From positions 25,052,614-25,116,613 of the forward strand of contig OZ024930.1 of assembly GCA_964017235.1 (NCBI GenBank): a stretch of 64,000 nucleotides of DNA, written 5' to 3'. Made by a program: the position numbers and the translations under genes. This stretch comes from Sabellastarte sp. h YS-2021. Taxonomy: Eukaryota; Annelida; Polychaeta; Sabellida; Sabellidae. This document shows, one piece after another, positions 1 through 12,343 of the stretch (positions within the stretch are counted from its first letter, which is position 1; the number at the start of each line of letters is the position of its first letter). The notes beneath the pieces are model-generated. The model made no database searches, was not told the origin of the DNA, and worked only from the letters and a program-made list of their open reading frames with translations.

Positions 1-1040
1 TGGGTCTGTGGTTAAAGTCATCCATGTTTGTGCACTGATGAGGTCCTTGGCCATTCTTTTCATGGACATCAATGCTACAAAATGTCATTAAAATATCATA
101 CCGCAGCAATACCTTTTCAAGCTAAAAGAAAATGACTTGTAAGGTCACATTAAGAGTATCTAATATTGGCCATAATTTTTTACTTAGTGTAGTTGCAAAA
201 AAGACACGTAAGTGTATATCGACACAGACGGAAAATGATAGGTGTAGTTCTAAAGGAGACGCTTCACCCCAAAGTCAAACTTGCACCAAATTACAAATAG
301 ACAACTCGGCCCATATCAAGTTTGGTGTCAAAATAATCAGAAGAAAATTCTTAATTTGACTTAAATCATATAAATAACACCATTCATAATAGTATACACA
401 ATATACTGTAATACTGTAATGTTTATTTTAATTTACTGTTGAGAATATAGAGAGATTAAGGTGATTATTTAAGTACAATGGGAGGGACTGCCTCAGTGTT
501 ATTGCAATTGGGAAATATCAAAGAGAAGCTAGGCTAATACATTAACAATAGGATTTTCTGTGAATTGCCAATTGATAAGGTAAGGTGAGGATTGATTTTA
601 CTTGTATCCAATTATGAATTGGGTTCTATGAATTGCCAATTGTGAAGGGATGGAGAGAATTGATATTACTTATGTCTAACATTCTAAGAAATGGTTGCAT
701 TGGTAATTGTTAATTGCAACTGGTTTGGCAATTAGTGACTAACAAACAGGACCACTGAGCAGTTGTGTCACAATATTTGTGTATAAAAGGGGGAATCATT
801 TTCAGCATGATCATTCAAGTCCTGTGTTTGACACAGATGCTCAGTATTCTTTGTAGTAAATAATATGTTGTGTATGAGTTGTGTACTGCTACAACCAATA
901 ATAAACCCCAGACCCCAAATCTGGGACGAGTTGGTAGTTGGGGTGAGTTGGAATATGGGGTGAGTTGTCCCGAAATTTCTGGGGCGAGTTGTCCCGTAAG
1001 CGTTCTAAATTTATTCTGGTAGCTTACTGTGTTTACATTA
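1..1040. other. AT-rich non-coding DNA
   Basis: No convincing gene is visible. Short open frames lack splice context and protein-like composition. The motif AATTGCCAATTG and variants recur around 500-740, giving a local degenerate repeat of unknown origin. Confidence 0.5.
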
Positions 1041-1577
1041 GGCATATTCCACAACTTGAGATCTGTGTATTCTTTGTGATCGAGATTGAGATCCTTCAGA
1101 TCAGTAGAATCTGTGAAATGCAAAAATTGCAGAAATGATGATCCAAGATGGCTACTGAAATGGCATGCTTTGCATCTTTGGAATTACTTTTTGACAATGT
1201 CAGAAGGAAAGGAAAAAATGATATTTTAGTGGTTTATATACATATAAACATAAATATATATATATACACATATATATATACATATATAGGATTTGTGGTT
1301 TATAATATAAACTTTATATACATATCAATTTATAATAGAATAACCAAATCCGGCCCCCAGTTTCAGAAATATCAACAATTAAAATTATAAATGAAAATTT
1401 CAAACCTCGTGTTTTCCGCCATCTTTACAAAGAATTGTGGGATATCTCGCAGATCTGATCTCTCGAATCCACCTTTTTATGAGATCACTCAGATCATGAT
1501 CCGGATCAGTCAGATCAGGTTCTTTTGACCTGATCCGTTGAATCTGGATTCTACAGATCACAGCTGTGGAATACGCC
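1041..1577. mobile_element. MITE-like inverted-repeat element 1
   Basis: The ends are inverted copies: GGCATATTCCACAACTTGAG at the left, and GGCGTATTCCACAGCTGTGA when the right end is read on the minus strand. A TA dinucleotide flanks both ends (1039-1040 and 1578-1579), which suggests a TA target duplication of the Tc1/mariner type. The interior is rich in GATC-containing inverted repeats (GATCTGATC, GATCATGATC). There is no transposase, so it is non-autonomous. A relative lies at 6210-6621. Confidence 0.6.
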
Positions 1578-3524
1578 TAATGTGGAATCATAACAAACTA
1601 CTAGGCACTGGCTGTAACATTAGAACTATTTGCTGTGATGTAACATTCAATATGTTAAAGTTAAACTTAAACTTAAGTAAACCAATCCAGAACATAGTCC
1701 ATACTGAAAAGGCTTCCATGTGAGTACACGTGGGATGCCAAAAAAAAAACCTGGAAGAATACCATCTACACACATTGTTTGTGTGACATATAAAATACAT
1801 TGGTTTGAATGGAATTTTTGTTTTGAAGAATTGTTGTTGTTTTGTAGCCACAAATAGATTGACTCCATGAGGGAGACAGACATTTTGTCAGCTTCACAAC
1901 GTGATGTAGGGACTTGGAGTCCAGAATTGGGGGATGGGGACATTATGTCCACTGAAATAGTAGACAGTATGGTTATGCATCCTTCCAGTCAAAAATCAGA
2001 GAGTGTAAAACTCAGATAAATAACACTATTTTTCCATCAAAAAAGACTCTTTTTACTTTCAAGTAAAACTCTTTATGACCCAATGTTCAATATAGGATGG
2101 GGTGTACATGACTTCGAGAGCTTTTATCTGCATGACTCAACATTCAAGCTAGACTGTTAAAGAACATATTTAAAAATATTTAAAAAGTTTAGAGTGAACA
2201 AAAATGTTTTAATTTTGTACATTCAAGATTAACATTAATTTTTTTAACTTGTAGTATTTTTATTTGTTGAAATAATAAGAAATAAATGTAGGTTTTACAT
2301 ATTAATTTGATTAAAAGAAAAACACTTACTACATTTCTTGTTTAAACTTTATATATTTTATGACAATTGCCCACAACCTATTTTGGCTACGAGGGGCTCT
2401 AGTCCAACAACATTTGACATACAATACTAAGTAATAAAGTTCCATATATACAGTATACAATATTTACAGCATTAATACAAGTATATCCATGTTAAAAATC
2501 ACAATATCTACACACATTAGTATTCACTGTTGTCTTATAAGAGTACGTGGAACACAAAATGAAATATTTAAACAAACCTTTTTGATTTTGCAATGTATTT
2601 TCTAACTGTACCAGATAAGTTATTATCAACATTTGAATTACCAGTTCCATGAAGAATTAATTCTATTAACTTAATTTCTATTAAATTTTGTTGGTTCTGA
2701 CAGTATATCATTGACATCCTGTAGCATTTCCATCCTCAGAGCAGCAAAATTTGGACATTGGTAATGACTTACACTATCTGTGGCTGCATTACGTGGACAA
2801 TTCCCTGATGCAATAAGGTGGAGAGCTTTATGCTGTTGATTTAATGCAATTAGGCCCATCCGTATACAGCTTAAATTAATAGGTGCGGTATCATTATATC
2901 ACATGCTTAAGATTTATTTTGTTTTTTTAATCTAGATTTAAATATTTCCAGTGATAATGCAGCCTGTGCATCTGTACTAAAATTATTCCATTTGCTGATA
3001 GTTGATGGAATAAATGTTGTATGGAAGTACGTTTTCTTATTTTTGATTTTGCTGAATATTATATACTGTTCTTAACTTATAGAGCAGTTGACAAATATTT
3101 CAGACTCATATTCCACGATTGGATGAGAAAAACTATTATAAATTTGCCTTTTCACGAGATGGGGTAGTCTGAGAGAAATTATTTTCAAATTTGTCATTAA
3201 TTTCATTACCTTGTCTTGAATTTTGTTTGTATGATTTTCCAGGTCATTCCAATTGAATGTAATGTCAAGATGTGGAAGTATGTCAACATTCTGAAGTTCT
3301 TCTGTATCTAAGTATAAGTTCGAGTAGGTTAGCCTCTTTAGTTTTTTAGCACATAGTAATTACTGAACATTTTTTTCAGCACACTATGACTTGGCAGTGT
3401 ACAGAAAAATTTTAACATATTCTATTCTTGCTGCAACTTACCAATGTATACATCACATTCTGAACACTTGGCACTTGGATTTGAAACAACTTGACCCTTT
3501 AAACACATTGAAACACCCTTTATT
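1578..3524. other. Non-coding DNA without recognised features
   Basis: AT-rich sequence with frequent stop codons in all frames. I see no exon-like frame with splice sites, no RNA gene and no clear terminal repeats. Confidence 0.5.
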
Positions 3525-4278
3525 ATATACGTCATGGTAGAAAGTCCAATCTGGTAGAATGTTAAATTGTACCAGTAGAAAGTCCAAGATAAACTTGGTA
3601 GAAAGTCCAATTGGAGGAAATAGCAAATATTGGGAGATTTGGGTATTTCTCTAGGGTCCGAAATCTGATAAATGCTGTTGCAGAAGCATAGGTGTTAATT
3701 GCTCAACTAAATGCAATGTAGCAAGTGACTGCTGTCAAAATTTAATTAATTAAAGCTGTAGTTTTGTATAACACTTGTTATAAGACATTTATCTGTTATA
3801 TCAGTAATGTCCATATTATCTTTGAAAAATGGTAATGGGATTTGATGTTGATTGTAAAATTCTTTAATAGACTAAAAATTTCAGTTTCTGTCATGTTTAA
3901 TTAGTTAAATCTGTGTTAAAGTAAAATATCTTCTTTGTATGCATTTTTTTCATTTCTGAAAGCTACACCTTGTTTAATGACAGATTTATATGAATAGAAA
4001 GCCCACTTTTTCTCTTTTAGTTGGACTTTCTTTCAAGCTTATATTGAGTTTCTATAAAAATTACATTCTGGTACACAGAGCAATTCCTAAATCTCTGAGA
4101 TTTGAATATCTATCAAGATTATTAGATTTCAGATCCCAGGGCAATACCCAAATCTCCCAGATTGGACTTTTTTCCGGTAGAACTCCAATTGGACTTTCTA
4201 TCAAGTTTATCTCCAATTGGACTTTCTACTGGTAGAATTTAAAATTCTATCAGATTGGACTTTCTACCATGACATATA
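3525..4278. mobile_element. Foldback element with long inverted arms
   Basis: The left arm (about 3525-3665) and right arm (about 4135-4278) are inverted copies beginning TATAYGTCATGGTAGAAAGT. Each arm repeats the undecamer TAGAAAGTCCA (TGGACTTTCTA on the other strand) three or four times, followed by an imperfect copy of TTGGGAGATTTGGGTATT. The unpaired centre is AT-rich and non-coding. It resembles a foldback or MITE element; the superfamily is not recognised. Confidence 0.6.
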
Positions 4279-4461
4279 CACTTTTTGCAACACAATGTGA
4301 GCAATGACATGACACAGATCTCTTTTTCTCATTTTGACTCACCAGCACCGCCCTCCAACTGGGGAAATGTCCCATGGGGATCTCCAAATGAATGAGAAAC
4401 ATCATCACAAACAGTAACTATACATAATCAACCTTAACTGGTTTTCATAAGTCCAACAGGT

Positions 4462-4866
4462 CTATTTTGTTTTTTGGCAGAAAGCCTCAGCTTTCAAGTC
4501 ATTCAGTCTTAGGGATATTTGAAAAATTCTGCAAGATCTTTTCCATGGGATATCCTCTACATTTGTAATAAGCATAAAATATATAAAATTCGCCACACCT
4601 TCTACAGCTGGAAGATTGAACCAGTTGAGAATTAAACTCATGCATAGGTCCATTGGCCACCTACTTTCTTCTATGTCTGGAATAGGGTAATTACCCAATG
4701 GATCAAAATGTTCTGGCACCTTGTCATAATAAAACAGCTGCCACCCAGTGTTGATCTGGCTGATCTGTATTAACAACACATGGTTTTCCTCCACTTTTTT
4801 CAGATGGGGCTGGTCACAAGCTAAAGCTTCTCCAAAATGTTCACAAATAAATTCATCCTGCAGCAT
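4462..4866 (-). pseudogene. Polinton-type adenain-like protease relic
   Basis: A 134-codon open frame resembles the adenovirus-like cysteine protease (PRO) of Polinton/Maverick elements, which matures virion proteins. The supporting landmarks are a W-x-L-x-Y-Y-D stretch followed by F-D-P-L-G near residues 62-77, and a late I-Y-F-M-L segment near 112-116. These correspond to the family's blocks around the catalytic His and Cys. At the expected His before the Trp there is Gly, and no Cys precedes the I-Y-F-M-L block, so the copy appears catalytically dead. It lies just downstream of the capsid relic on the same strand, a normal Polinton association. Decay makes the call moderate. Confidence 0.5.
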
Positions 4867-4959
4867 GTACTCTCTGATCTGTGTTGACTTTATCTTATTT
4901 ATCCAGAGTGGCGTTTCTGGTTTTATCCACTTTTATCATTACTGGAAAATGGGGATAGA

Positions 4960-5835
4960 CAATCATGGTCACACTCTGGGCTGAAACTGTTCTAAAGGCC
5001 ATTTACAAACAACACTGACAATATTGTTGCTCAACCATCACATCTTCCGAGATCTGCTCATCCAGATTGAAACAGAAAAGTAGAGATCAAAAGGATCTAA
5101 ATTAAATGGATTCAACTCGAGATTTCTTGTATAGGCTTTGTTATTCACAAAAGCCACAAACAGCCGGGATGGCCTCAAGCCATTACACAAATCTTCAACA
5201 GCATAGGAACGGATACCAGCAGGCAGAGAAAAAAAGCTTTGACATTGCTCTTCCAGTATGGATAGAGTGCCTCTCCGTGATTGAGTGCCTCTTGTGAGCC
5301 AGGATAATTTTACGGTTGACTCTGGCTTGACAGATTTTAAGGGTAGCTTCTATAATGATCATATTAACTATTCATCATATGAACTTGAGGTTTTGCTAGA
5401 TCCATTTTGAGAGGGCCTTCCAGTTGTATATCTTGCCCAGTCAAAAAGAGATTGGTTCTGGCTTTCAAGCCATCATTTCCTGTAGGAGAGGTGCCTTGAT
5501 AATTCGCACATCTTCTGGAGCCGAGGTTCTTTCATGTCTTGTCCATAAAATATACAGATATCCATATAAGCTTTGTAAGGATGGCTGATTTCCATTTCAG
5601 CCGTGATATTTTTCCATCTACTAACACATCCACCTGCTTGAATAAAGAATGCAAGGTCAAATTCAAAGGCCCACAGGTGGGAGGATCTGACATTTCTCCC
5701 CCACCTTCTGTAACCATTTTAACCTTGATCATGAGATGCCTTTAGACCAATCTACATAGGTGGGACCTGATCCTTGGATATGAAATTCAATAGATGATCC
5801 CTCTGTGATAGTAGACGGTTGTCTACAAAGGATTA
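4960..5835 (-). pseudogene. Polinton major capsid protein relic (double jelly-roll type)
   Basis: Minus-strand translation in shifting frames shows blocks typical of the Polinton major capsid protein, also annotated as F54H12.2-like. In order they are an I-E-F-x-I-x-G-x-G-x-x-Y-V-D block near 5780, an L-H-S-L-F-x-Q-V-D-V block followed by a short polar segment near 5640, a G-N-D-G-L-K-x-R block near 5470, and a late N-P-F-N-L-D-P-F-D-L block near 5090. Several frameshifts and stops separate them, so no intact protein is encoded. The protease relic follows downstream and an integrase relic lies upstream on the same strand. This is an endogenous remnant of a virus-like transposon, not a host gene. 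Confidence 0.65.
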
Positions 5836-6209
5836 GTTTCCACATAGATCCTGCTGGAGCTGGGTTAGGTGGAAATCTAGGTGTGTGCTTGTAAGACTGT
5901 CATTGTGAGTCGACTGATAGATTGAACATTTACCCTGACATACTACAGTGTATTAAATTCTTTATCTTTTGACTTAACATTTTTTAAAATAGGCCTTAAA
6001 GTGCCATGAATAATAACGTCATCTAAAATATCCCACATGATCATGATCTTCTCGCTTGGGTGGATAAAATACAAAAGGGCACAATATTATTTCAACTGAA
6101 AGGACAGGGTGGTTGCCAATTATATTGTAAAGGCATAGGTAGGGTTAGCTTGGTGGATATCAGGTTGATTTCAAGTAAACATACATCTTCTCAGTCAAAT
6201 GGATGATTA
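5836..6209. other. Upstream flank of the capsid relic
   Basis: Probably a degraded Polinton spacer. No protein domain or repeat is recognised before the MITE that follows. Confidence 0.35.
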
Positions 6210-6621
6210 GGCGTATTTCACAACCAAGAATCTGCACAATCCGTCGAATCTAGATTCAGATTTGGATTCGTTGGATTAGCTAGATTCGTGAAATGCAATT
6301 TTCTATAGATCTGAATCTAAAATATGAAAATAAGATGAACCCACATAAATATAATATATTAATATATGCCAATATATAGTAAATTAATATTATCATATTA
6401 CAATATAATAAAAATTTCCCAAATGTTAAAATTTTTCCCCACATGTTGCTGCCATTATTTTACAAAGAATTATGGGTAATCTAAGGACTCTGAATCCGTT
6501 GATCTACCTCTCGAGGTAGATCAACGGATTCATAATCCAGATTCAGATTCAAGTCACAAAACAAGCGAATCCGTTGATCTGACGAATCTAGATTCGACGG
6601 ATTACGGTTGTGAAATACGCC
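6210..6621. mobile_element. MITE-like inverted-repeat element 2
   Basis: The terminal inverted repeats begin GGCGTATTTCACAACC and are flanked by TA on both sides, matching the element at 1041-1577. The interior has many inverted GAATC/GATTC motifs. Around 6492-6531 lies an almost perfect palindrome with arms of about 19 bases and a two-base spacer. It has no coding capacity and sits between the Polinton capsid and integrase fragments, so it may have inserted into that relic. Confidence 0.65.
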
Positions 6622-7029
6622 TAATGGTTTTTGATTTTCTCTACCTTTTCACCCCTCCATTTATACTCCTATTTCAGCTGGGCTTTAGCTTGTTCCACCT
6701 GGTGTTGGTTGACTTTCTATCAGAGTTACATTCTGGGTAGGGTGTAAAACCTTTTTTGGGCCATGTCTCCTTTGGACATTTTGATAAAGCCCTCAATTAA
6801 ACTTGGGACAACATCTTAACTCTCCAACTGCTGCCTAAAACAACTGAATGAAACACCAGCAGGTATCCTTCTGTTATAAGTGTCCTTGATATGGTATGAC
6901 CTCTCTCTCTGGGATCCAAAAATTGAATTTAGATGGCCAATACCTCTTTTTGTCTTCTTTTTCTCTGAATTTTAATATCCATTCAATTATGTATAGTGTG
7001 TTTTCATCTAAAAGAGTGTATTTTCATAA
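6622..7029. other. Non-coding stretch between MITE and integrase relic
   Basis: Possibly the degraded 3' part of the integrase gene. I could not recognise catalytic-core or chromodomain blocks. No repeat was seen. Confidence 0.3.
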
Positions 7030-7321
7030 TGCTTTAAACTGTAGACTCAAATGCTTTCCTTTCTCTGTCTTTCAGTCACTGTAACGATTTCTCCAGTGAA
7101 CGTTTGGTCATAAACTCTGACATAACGAGAAAGGACATCAATACACAGCAAAAAGTATGCAATATCCCTTGTTCTCTTTCTTCCATGTGGGATAATTTCA
7201 GATATCTGCACCCCACTGTGTTTTTCCCATAATACACCACCACCACTTTTGGTCGCTTCACTTTTTGTTTCAACCATCTTAATGATGTGTAGGTGTTCTG
7301 CTTTGACAAATATACTTTCAC
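7030..7321 (-). pseudogene. Polinton retroviral-type integrase fragment
   Basis: Two overlapping minus-strand frames give consecutive blocks of a Polinton integrase: a Y-L-S-K-Q-x-x-Y-T block near 7310, a basic K-R-P-K-V-V-V-Y segment near 7250, and then, one frame over, an A-Y-F-L-L-C-I-D-V-L-S-R-Y block near 7150. The last normally lies early in the DDE catalytic core, inside the second strand. A frameshift separates the blocks, and the rest of the core is not recognised. Together with the capsid and protease relics it indicates one decayed Polinton on the minus strand, cut off at its upstream side by DIRS relic F. Confidence 0.5.
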
Positions 7322-8129
7322 TATCCCGTGCTTATCTGCTTATCATCTTTTCTGGGAGTTTTCATTAAATTTTGTATCCTCTGGAGTTCCCAATTTGAAG
7401 GGATTATAATAAACTAGAAAATTAACTAATAAAACTTGAATTTATTTCTTAAATTTTCTATTTCATTGTCTTAATATATCTTACCTAACAGACTATTGGT
7501 AGAATAATAACTACCAAAAGGATGGTGGGTAGCTTACTGGAGGCAGAAGATAGAACTCTAAGGGGGGATTAGACAGAAATCCCCTTTATAAGGTCCTAGG
7601 TCTATTGGTTGACCGATTACCGGACCGAACTGGGTACCCACCGTTTTTTCTACACTAGAATGGGAAGAGAGGGGAGAAAGAGTTCAGTCCCTAGGGATTC
7701 CCAGAGGAAGGACAGGGAAGCGTTGACAGTAAACAAGGTGGAGAGGTTCTGTGGAAAAAGCATGTAAAGCCTGAAAAAAGAAAGTACCCTTCTGCATGGC
7801 TACAGAAAAATTTCTTCCTGGAATATTCAAAATGATACAATGGGATGTAACAATAGGTCTGCTGTGCTGCCACTATTGGACCCAAGTGATAAAGTTTAGA
7901 GTCAGCCCAGGCAACATCTTTCAGGTAAAACTGAGTGAAGATGATGTGGGACTTCCAATGACAAGCCAGGAGGATCTGCTTTAAGGAGACTCCTCCTTGA
8001 AAGGCTTTGGAGGCCGCATCATGGGTTTTTACCTGATGAACCTGCAGTGAATCCTGGTTTGAACGTTTATAACACAGGAGTACTGTTTAATCCAAAAAGA
8101 GATTGTAGCAGGGGAAATGTTCCTGTCAA

Positions 8130-8808
8130 AATTCAAAGATGGATAAAGACCAATTGTTTATTGACTCTGAGATCCTTGGTTCTGTCCAGGTAGAAGCACA
8201 GGGCTCTAACTGGGCAGAGGGATCGATCTTCCTTACGGGATTTATCCAGAGTGGGGGCCAGTGCTGAAATTACCACTGGGACCACACTATTAGGACTCGC
8301 ACAGGCCAGTTGGTTCTTAGAAAGAAAACTGGGCAAAGGATAAAGGGAAACTTGAGGCCAGTCCTCTGTGGAGAATCTTCCTATTTACTCAGGCATGGAT
8401 TTCACTTTTCTGTTTTTCTGATGCCAGAACCAATAGGAAAACAGTTTTGAAGGGGAGATGTTTCAAGGAGGCCATCCTGAGAGGTTTGAAAGGGGCCTTG
8501 TTCAATTGATATAAAACAAGTGATAGGTTCCAAGACGGGATACCCGTGCAATCTTTGGGCCTATCCCTGTCCAATATTCAAGTGAGGTTCTCACCCTTAC
8601 TTATTTCAACTGAGGAATTGCCAACCTTACCAGCTATAGGAGTTCTGTAACCATCTATGGTGGAGACTGAAGCTCTTCTTTTCCTGGAACAGATGGCTCT
8701 TTGAAGTCTACCTGATTTGATCTCCACCATCAAACAAAAAATGGACCATTTTGCTTCAAAGATTGCTCTGGTTAAGTGTCTTTGAGGAGCCTCAATTTGT
8801 TCTGCCAC
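8130..8808 (-). pseudogene. Tyrosine recombinase relic of F
   Basis: Broken frames match the DIRS tyrosine recombinase in elements A and B. An N-terminal R-A-I-F-E-A-K-W block near 8750 and an S-T-I-D-G-Y-R-T block near 8660 are followed by an L-K-H-L-P-F-K-T-V-F-L-L-V-L-A-S block near 8440 and an S-L-C-P-V-R-A-L block near 8210. The C-terminal His/Trp...Tyr region can only be traced as degraded sequence near 7900-8000. At least two frame changes and stops mean no active enzyme. Confidence 0.65.
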
Positions 8809-8835
8809 TTAACCACTTGACCTCTGTGCATGCTC

Positions 8836-10395
8836 TTAATTAATGATTGGATTAGAAGATTGGGTTGGCAGGCAAAGGGGAATCTCGGATGACAGGATCA
8901 CTAGATCCCAAAACCATGACATGTTGGCCATACCAGAGCTATGACTATTATTCTCCAACAGTCTTGATTGAGAATCTTGTTTACGACATTTTCTATCAGG
9001 GAAAAGGCATAAGCGTGCAAGTCCCCCCATGAAAGGCTCAGCGTCCAATGCCCAGGCTTCCTTGTCCAAGACTGGAGACACAAACATGGGTAATTTTCCG
9101 TTGATCTTGTTGAACCTGGTGATCATTTTGGGGTGTGCCACCTTTTAATATCCCCTGGTGGAAAGACCATTCTGTCTGAATAATCTGATTGTGACAAGAT
9201 AGCTTGTCTGCAATCATCTTCAATCAGCCTAGGATATGGCAGGCCTGTAGGACAATGTCCCTCAGGTTTCACCATGACAGGAATCTCCAAGGCAGGGCAC
9301 AAAAAGAGCCTTATTTAATACTCTCTTGTTTATGTAAGTAACAACCATGTTTTTGTCTGTGGCTATAAGGACAGTTTGGTTCCTGCAAAGGTGCTCAAGG
9401 CATTTGAGTTTGTCCACTGAATGGATCACATATGTATGCTGCCTGAAGGGATCTGTTTTTCGGTGACAGTGTGGAGACATGAACTGGCTCACCGTACTAT
9501 TTTGTCTTAAAAGTGTCCCTATTTTGAAGTTCAGGGCCTCTCATCTGTCCGAGGTGGGCCTGAGCAGACCCTTGTTCAAGTCATACTGATAAACTATAAA
9601 GTTGAACACCTGCTAAGGATGTAGGAGGGACTGTATATGTTGGTAACAGGTATGTTTGTCTTTTGCCAGGATGAGCTAGTCATCCAGGTAATAATAAATC
9701 AGGATACTACGGCATTGAGCCATGAATTTGATCTATTTTACCACTATAGTGAACTCCAGGAGTCGTTGAGAGGCCAAAAGGCAGGGCTGTGAACTGGAAA
9801 GCCTAATTTTGTGCAGCGGGACATCAGATACTTTCGTGAGTTTTGACTTATAGGGATGTGAAAGTAGGCATTGCTGAAATTTAGAGGTGTGAAACATTCC
9901 CCTGTTTGCAGCCTTATTGATTCTGATTCTGGTGCCTTATTGATTCTGGTCAATTTAAAGGTTTGAACCTTAGGAACCTGTTCAGAAAACTGAAGTCTAG
10001 GATTCAATTCAATGGCCTGTTTGTCCAAAAGGGATGCAAAGCCTACCACAGGTAGCTGTTCCTGAGGGGTTTGCATATCCTCTTTTGACTAGTGGGATTC
10101 TGGCTAGGGGAGGTTTGACCCTGAAGAGAAGGTTTTAACCATTTTTCAGAATGGTCACTTCTCTTGGGCTGGCACCCTTGGAGGCCCATAGACGTCCCTC
10201 CACAGGTAGATTTTTTGGACAGCATAGTGGAAATTTTCTACAGGAGGAGCAAAACACAAGTGACTTACAAAAGAAGCATGATTTACAGGCTTCATTCTGA
10301 TATTGTTCATTGCAGGGTTTACTCCTTTCTTTTGCAGATGCCCTCGGAAAACACAGTGACTTCATGAGTTTCATGAAATTAACAATGTTTATCAT
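8836..10395 (-). pseudogene. RT-RNase H-methyltransferase relic of F
   Basis: Fragments appear in the order expected for DIRS ORF2 on the minus strand. A Cys-rich segment near 10310 (C-x2-C-x2-C ... C-x2-C-x4-C-C) leads into a P-V-E-G-R-L-W block. RT palm blocks follow near 9740-9930 (F-S-N-A-Y-F-H-I-P-I, where the usual Asp before Ala-Tyr is Asn). RNase H pieces are near 9290-9490 (I-A-T-D-K-N in place of A-T-D-N-T), and a methyltransferase-like end near 8930 includes a W-F-W-D-L-V block. Frame changes and stops interrupt every domain. The Cys-rich part is in frame with the RT start, which bears on the frame structure of element A. Confidence 0.65.
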
Positions 10396-10452
10396 ATCAC
10401 AAGTCCTAACAGAATCTAATTTCTTTACAGTTTCAAAACCATCATCAACATC

Positions 10453-12343
10453 TTAGTAGGAGATAGAACTGTGACTGTTTGCCCCTTCCTCTGAAGCAGC
10501 CATGCTTGGGGGCACCAGATCCCCTGCTTCAGTCCCTGGTGAAGTTGGATCTATTGCTGAAACTGCGCCATGTGGGCATATTGTGGCTGTGGTCCTGGCT
10601 CTGTGGGGACTTGCCCTTGTTTCCATCCTTGCATCTTTGCAGATTAGTATGATAAGGTTGGCAACACCTATCACTTTCACCACCCCTGCCGGAACCTGAG
10701 CCAGGCTGGGGGGACGGGCATCAGCTTCCAACTTACTAATGTCTTCCTCGGCTTTGGCAATCCAAGAAGAGACCTGAATAGGTAAGAAGACTGTTCCTGA
10801 GTGCACACCAGGTGACTCCAGTTTTCAGGTATTCCAAGTATGAGTCACAAGAGAGTCATGTTGGCAGCTGGACAAAGAAGGTATCTGCCACGTGTTGCAT
10901 GGACTTTCCAAGAACAAAGCTAACATTCAGCTGAAAGGCTGACAAATCTTTGAGTTCAGTGAGCACCTTTTAAGTCTTCTGTGAAGATTTGTCTTTTTCC
11001 ATGTCATTGGACAAGTATAATGTTGTCCTGCATGTCATCATGAACCTTGTTAAATATGCGGCTTCTTTCAGAGACTTTTCCCACTTGCACATGGTTTCTT
11101 GCGATAAAGGCCTGAAAGTAGGAGATATACCCACAAGAGGCTTTGCAATCCTCACAAAAGAGCTGTTTAGCCGAGAGGAATCACCAGACCATTTGCAGAC
11201 TGACTTCTCTGGCTGAGTCACAGCTGGGTATGAGCCCTGAATGCATAGTGTACCATCTGATCCATCTGCAGCCAGTTTCTGACCCCTGACCTGGAAACAT
11301 GGCCCTGAAGAAGATGCAGGTACATTTGTTCAAATTTGGAACAGAACCAGTCATCTGCTGACATAGCAACAGAGACTTTCTCCCAGGGCTGAGACCTGCT
11401 GCTCGTCCACGGGTTATCCTGACAGGAGAGGCAGACATGAAAGCCCATTTCATGTAGGATCTTATGGCACGTACCATCTGACTCTGTTCCTCTGTGTGAA
11501 GCAACTCCGAGTTGGATGGGACACCTTCTGCACGGCTGTCATATAAGGTCTCTATGTCTGAATCCAGGGCTGGGTATAGGTCACACAAAGGTGAGGTATA
11601 TCCTTGGTCACCTGTGGCCTATGGAGCAGTATCCCAACTGCTAGCCCTTGAGAGAAAGGGTGCTGTAGGTGCTGTAGCGGGACCAGTAGATAATACCAGA
11701 GTGGGATGCTGATGAGGGAAGACCTGCAAAGCTTAGAATGTTGCGGTGTCTACGTGGCAGACACAGCAGAACTGGCAACCTAAGGATGATGAGTGGCTGG
11801 CCCAGGCACAAAGATCTGCCGAGGAGGCTGTTGGTGGCTTACCAGTCTGGCAGGACTTCCCACTGTAGCTGAGAAGACCAGTTCCAGAATCACCTCTGGT
11901 ACTGGCTGAGGTGTCTGCTGCAGAACACCCGGTTTGGTCGCAAAAGAAAAACTTGTAGCCTTGGGTCAACCAAACCAGTTAAACGGGGGAACTGCACAGG
12001 CCTAGTCTTGGTTGAGAAAGGCCTAGTCTTGCTCGAGAGGAAGCAGGGAAAGCACCCACTGAGGCTAACAAAGCTTCTAGCCTGGTGATTCGGGATGAAA
12101 ACTGGTCCTTAAAACCTTAAACTCACTGCATGCAGGGTGAGATGGAGCAGGTTTAACGGTTTTAGTAGGCAAAATGTCACTAGAATACATCTTGTTACCA
12201 GCACTAGAACTCGGACCAATATCATTGGTCCACCAGTTTCTGCCATTTCTCCTTCTTGTCACTTTTTTCATTCTTTTTATCCTTCCTGCTTTTATAATCA
12301 TGTACACTGAGTTACTGTTCCTGCTCAGGATTTGAAGAAGCAC
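10453..12343 (-). pseudogene. gag relic of F
   Basis: Minus-strand fragments align with the gag of element A. An R-A-I-R-S-Y-M-K-W block near 11450 corresponds to R-S-V-R-S-F-M-G-W in A. A W-E-K-V-S-V-A-M-S-A-D-D-W-F-C block near 11370 corresponds to V-S-V-A-M-P-P-D-D-W-L-C in A, and an S-Q-E-T-M-C-K-W-E block near 11090 to S-Q-E-Y-L-R-R-W-E. The frame is broken several times. Gag is presumed to package element RNA. The N-terminal Cys/His region is not recognisable here. Confidence 0.6.

Noticed and set aside
10502-10699. Plus-strand open frame with Ala/Val-rich product
   Set aside because: It lies antisense to the gag relic of F and has no independent support.
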